Assembly: GCF_001742425.1 (NCBI RefSeq)
Contig: NZ_MJEH01000006.1
Coordinates: 37,443 to 101,442 of the forward strand
Length of the DNA: 64,000 nucleotides
Source: Bacillus solimangrovi
GTDB taxonomy: Bacteria; Bacillota; Bacilli; Bacillales; Bacillaceae_N
Direction: 5' to 3'
In this document: positions 61,854 through 64,000 of the stretch, piece after piece
Position numbering within the stretch: the stretch's first letter is position 1
Layout: every line of letters starts with the position of its first letter
Translations under genes and position numbers: made by a program
The notes under the pieces: model-generated
The model's database searches: none
What the model saw: the letters and a program-made list of their open reading frames with translations, nothing else
Told to the model about the DNA's origin: nothing

Positions 61854-64000
61854 ATGGTAAAGATAAACAGACACTTGAATGTGAATTTGCAAGTTTGGCG
61901 GGGGAATGTTTTTTTATTTAATATTATAATTCTATTTTTTTTATCGTTATTACCAATTCATGTACTTGCTGAAGAAAAGGTTAATAATTATCCTTTGGGG
62001 TTAAAATATGAAGTTTTCAGGGATTCGACAAGAGGAGTTACAATTAACGAAATTCTTTCAGGTAAGTATAATGAGGAGTTTATAAAGAGTGAATCAAAGT
62101 ATCCTTATTTTGATTACACGAATGATGCAATATGGTTGAAATTAGAAAAGGAAGTGATTGGGGAAAAATTTAATGAGATGACTTGGCTTGAGTATGTGGA
62201 TCGTCTTGAGGTCATTGATGTGTATTTTGTGAAAAGTGATTACACGTATGAAGTGCAGAAGGGTGGCTTGTATAATTTAGGGGAACAGAAAATTAACTTT
62301 CGTTCAATATTGTTTCGATTTGATCCAACAGATATTGAGGTTATATATATAAAATTAATAGGTGAAGAATTACCTGTTTCTGTAGACACTAGTTTATATT
62401 CTTATGAGGGACTAATTGAATCAATTAAAGATTATAAATTCTCATCAGGCTTCTTTTATGGCTTTATAGGTGCTCTTGCTTTTTATAATTTATTTTTATA
62501 TTTTTCTCTAAGGGAAAGAGCATATTTGTACTACATAATTTATTTAATCGCATTCATGTTACTACAATTTTTAATGAATAGTTTGGATGTTGAATATTTA
62601 AGTGAGAATCTTCCTGTATGGTTTATTGTTGATGCTATTGATTATGCATCTTTGTTACTTTGTGTGACTATGGTTATGTTTGGACAAGAATTTTTAGAAA
62701 CTAAGAAAATATTACCGAAATTACATTTAACACTTTCAATTTTCTCCAGCTTAAGTCTATTCACATTATTATTCTTCTGGGTACTTCCAGATAGCATAAC
62801 AAATGTCATTGTTCCACTATTAGCACTAATTATCCCTATCTTATTGTGGATATCTGCACTTAGAGTTATGCAGATGGGAAATCGTATGGCGCGACTTTAT
62901 TTGTTAGGATGGACGATTTTACTAGTGTCAATCATTCTACAAGCATTAAGTTATCTAGATATTATTGCTTTTCAAGCCATGTATTTTGATGTCATTCCAC
63001 AAATAGCTGCAAGTATAGAATCTCTATTACTATCACTTGCATTAGCCGATAAGATAAATATTCTTAAACGACAGCGTGAGGAAGCACAAGAGTTATACAC
63101 TGAGCAGTTAGTAAAAGAGGATAAAATGAAGGATGATTTTCTATTCCGAACTTCTCATGAACTTAAAACACCACTTCACGGTATTATTAATATTTCTCAG
63201 GCACTTATTGAAGATGATGATAATAAAAAAGAACAGCTAGAAAAAAAATTAAAACTTATCAAATCAGCAGGTTATCGAATGTCAAATATGGTAAATGACA
63301 TTCTAGATCTTGCTAAAATTAAAGAAGGATTACTAACTATTCAATTATCAAAAGTTGATCTTTATTTGACAGTTTCAAACCTATTTGAAATGTTCCGTTA
63401 TATTGCTGATGGGAAAAATATTAAGCTAGTGAATAAAATCGATAAAGCTAATCGGTTTGTAATCGCAGATGAAGATCGTCTAATTCAAGTATTCTATAAT
63501 CTACTTAATAACAGCTTAAAAAATACAAATGCTGGTTCAGTAACGATTTCGAATGATGTGAAAGGTGGGCATATGTATATATCTGTAGAAGACACAGGTA
63601 TAGGAATTGCTCCTCATTTGCATGAGAAGATCTTCCATTCGTATGAGAGTATATCAACAAATAATGATTTAGGGAATGGTGGATTAGGACTGGGGTTATC
63701 TATATCACGTCAACTTGTACAACTAATGGGAGGAAGTTTAGATGTAGACTGGTCTAAAGAAAAAGAAGGGACTCGTTTCACCTTCTCTCTCCCTATTTCA
63801 AAAATAGAAAGCAAAGTGTATGAGGAAGTTTCATCTATTAGATTACCTGCACTTGGGGCAACGATAGAAGAGCAGACCTCAATGTATTCCAATGACATGG
63901 CTTCACCGATGAGTGATAGGTTAGATATTTTAATAGTTGATGATGAAGTGTTAAATGTAGAAATTTTGAAGGATATTTTAGTAAGGGAAAATTATAACCT
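61854..64000 (+). CDS. Hybrid sensor histidine kinase, 7TMR-DISM type (truncated by window end)
   Basis: A frame open from ATG 61854 (after AAGGAGAGC) to the last base, at least 715 residues. A signal peptide ending HVLAEE is followed by an extracytoplasmic 7TMR-DISMED2 domain to about residue 195, then seven helices of the 7TMR-DISM region (about 200-390). After that come a HisKA box RTSHELKTPLHGIINI with H near 435, an HATPase domain (NLLNNSLKNTN, GGLGLGLSIS) and the beginning of a receiver domain, DILIVDDEVLNVEILKD. The architecture implies a phosphorelay with a carbohydrate-like ligand sensor. The phosphoacceptor Asp and the end lie beyond the window. Confidence 0.9.
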   Translation, partial: MVKINRHLNVNLQVWRGNVFLFNIIILFFLSLLPIHVLAEEKVNNYPLGLKYEVFRDSTRGVTINEILSGKYNEEFIKSESKYPYFDYTNDAIWLKLEKEVIGEKFNEMTWLEYVDRLEVIDVYFVKSDYTYEVQKGGLYNLGEQKINFRSILFRFDPTDIEVIYIKLIGEELPVSVDTSLYSYEGLIESIKDYKFSSGFFYGFIGALAFYNLFLYFSLRERAYLYYIIYLIAFMLLQFLMNSLDVEYLSENLPVWFIVDAIDYASLLLCVTMVMFGQEFLETKKILPKLHLTLSIFSSLSLFTLLFFWVLPDSITNVIVPLLALIIPILLWISALRVMQMGNRMARLYLLGWTILLVSIILQALSYLDIIAFQAMYFDVIPQIAASIESLLLSLALADKINILKRQREEAQELYTEQLVKEDKMKDDFLFRTSHELKTPLHGIINISQALIEDDDNKKEQLEKKLKLIKSAGYRMSNMVNDILDLAKIKEGLLTIQLSKVDLYLTVSNLFEMFRYIADGKNIKLVNKIDKANRFVIADEDRLIQVFYNLLNNSLKNTNAGSVTISNDVKGGHMYISVEDTGIGIAPHLHEKIFHSYESISTNNDLGNGGLGLGLSISRQLVQLMGGSLDVDWSKEKEGTRFTFSLPISKIESKVYEEVSSIRLPALGATIEEQTSMYSNDMASPMSDRLDILIVDDEVLNVEILKDILVRENYN

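Overview
This window comes from a low-GC, Gram-positive, spore-forming, motile bacterium of the Bacillaceae. Ribosome binding sites are strong (AAGGAGG-like), and TTG and GTG starts are frequent. Gene content and partial gene order match the Bacillus subtilis yui/yug neighbourhood: pepA (yuiE)-yuiF-bioY, kapB, alaR-alaT, yugI, yuzA, yugJ-type dehydrogenase, pgi, yugN and yugO. Sporulation genes (kapB, a kinB-like kinase, a gene with a sigma-K-like promoter), a flagellin and a chemoreceptor fit this. No rRNA, tRNA, CRISPR array, prophage or intact insertion sequence was seen.

Layout. 0-11.4 kb: leucyl aminopeptidase, a YuiF-type transporter, BioY with a BirA-like operator, the XpaC/TelA pair, an acetyltransferase, a probable spore-surface protein, an aminotransferase, a DUF420 (CtaM/YozB-like) protein and an SDR dehydrogenase. 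11.4-18.6 kb: an accessory island with an OmpR-family two-component system, two paralogous secreted proteins of unknown family, an orphan solute-binding lipoprotein and a stalk-domain secreted protein. 19.4-27.3 kb: a CBS-PAS-AAA+-Fis sigma-54 activator followed by acyl-CoA synthetase, acyl-CoA dehydrogenase, thiolase and a second acyl-CoA ligase, with a clear -24/-12 promoter and a cre-like site. 27.4-33.4 kb: DUF2164, a class A penicillin-binding protein, a divergent flagellin, a chemoreceptor and KapB. 34-39.5 kb: Cu/Zn superoxide dismutase, a beta-propeller lipoprotein co-transcribed with a second two-component system, and a DUF421-DUF4363 pair. 39.6-52.9 kb: the yug-like block, interrupted by an NSS transporter and a decayed ECF sigma/anti-sigma locus. 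53-64 kb: a KinB-like kinase, thioesterase, protoporphyrinogen/coproporphyrinogen oxidase, a MepR/MepA-like MarR-MATE operon, methylglyoxal synthase, a DinB-like protein and a hybrid kinase cut off by the window end.

The most interesting observation is a regulon readable by eye between 11.5 and 17.9 kb. Four promoters carry direct repeats of TTTCTTTA/TTTCTTAAG type in an exact 11-bp phase. Their TCT-N8-TCT core is the one described for the lantibiotic regulators NisR/SpaR, and in all four the last TCT lies exactly 17 nt from the -10 hexamer. They sit upstream of the two-component genes (far upstream), the solute-binding lipoprotein, the stalk-domain protein and one of the paralogous secreted proteins. 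No lantibiotic precursor or modification gene is present. I therefore infer an undescribed extracellular stress or peptide-signalling circuit built on lantibiotic-style promoter logic.
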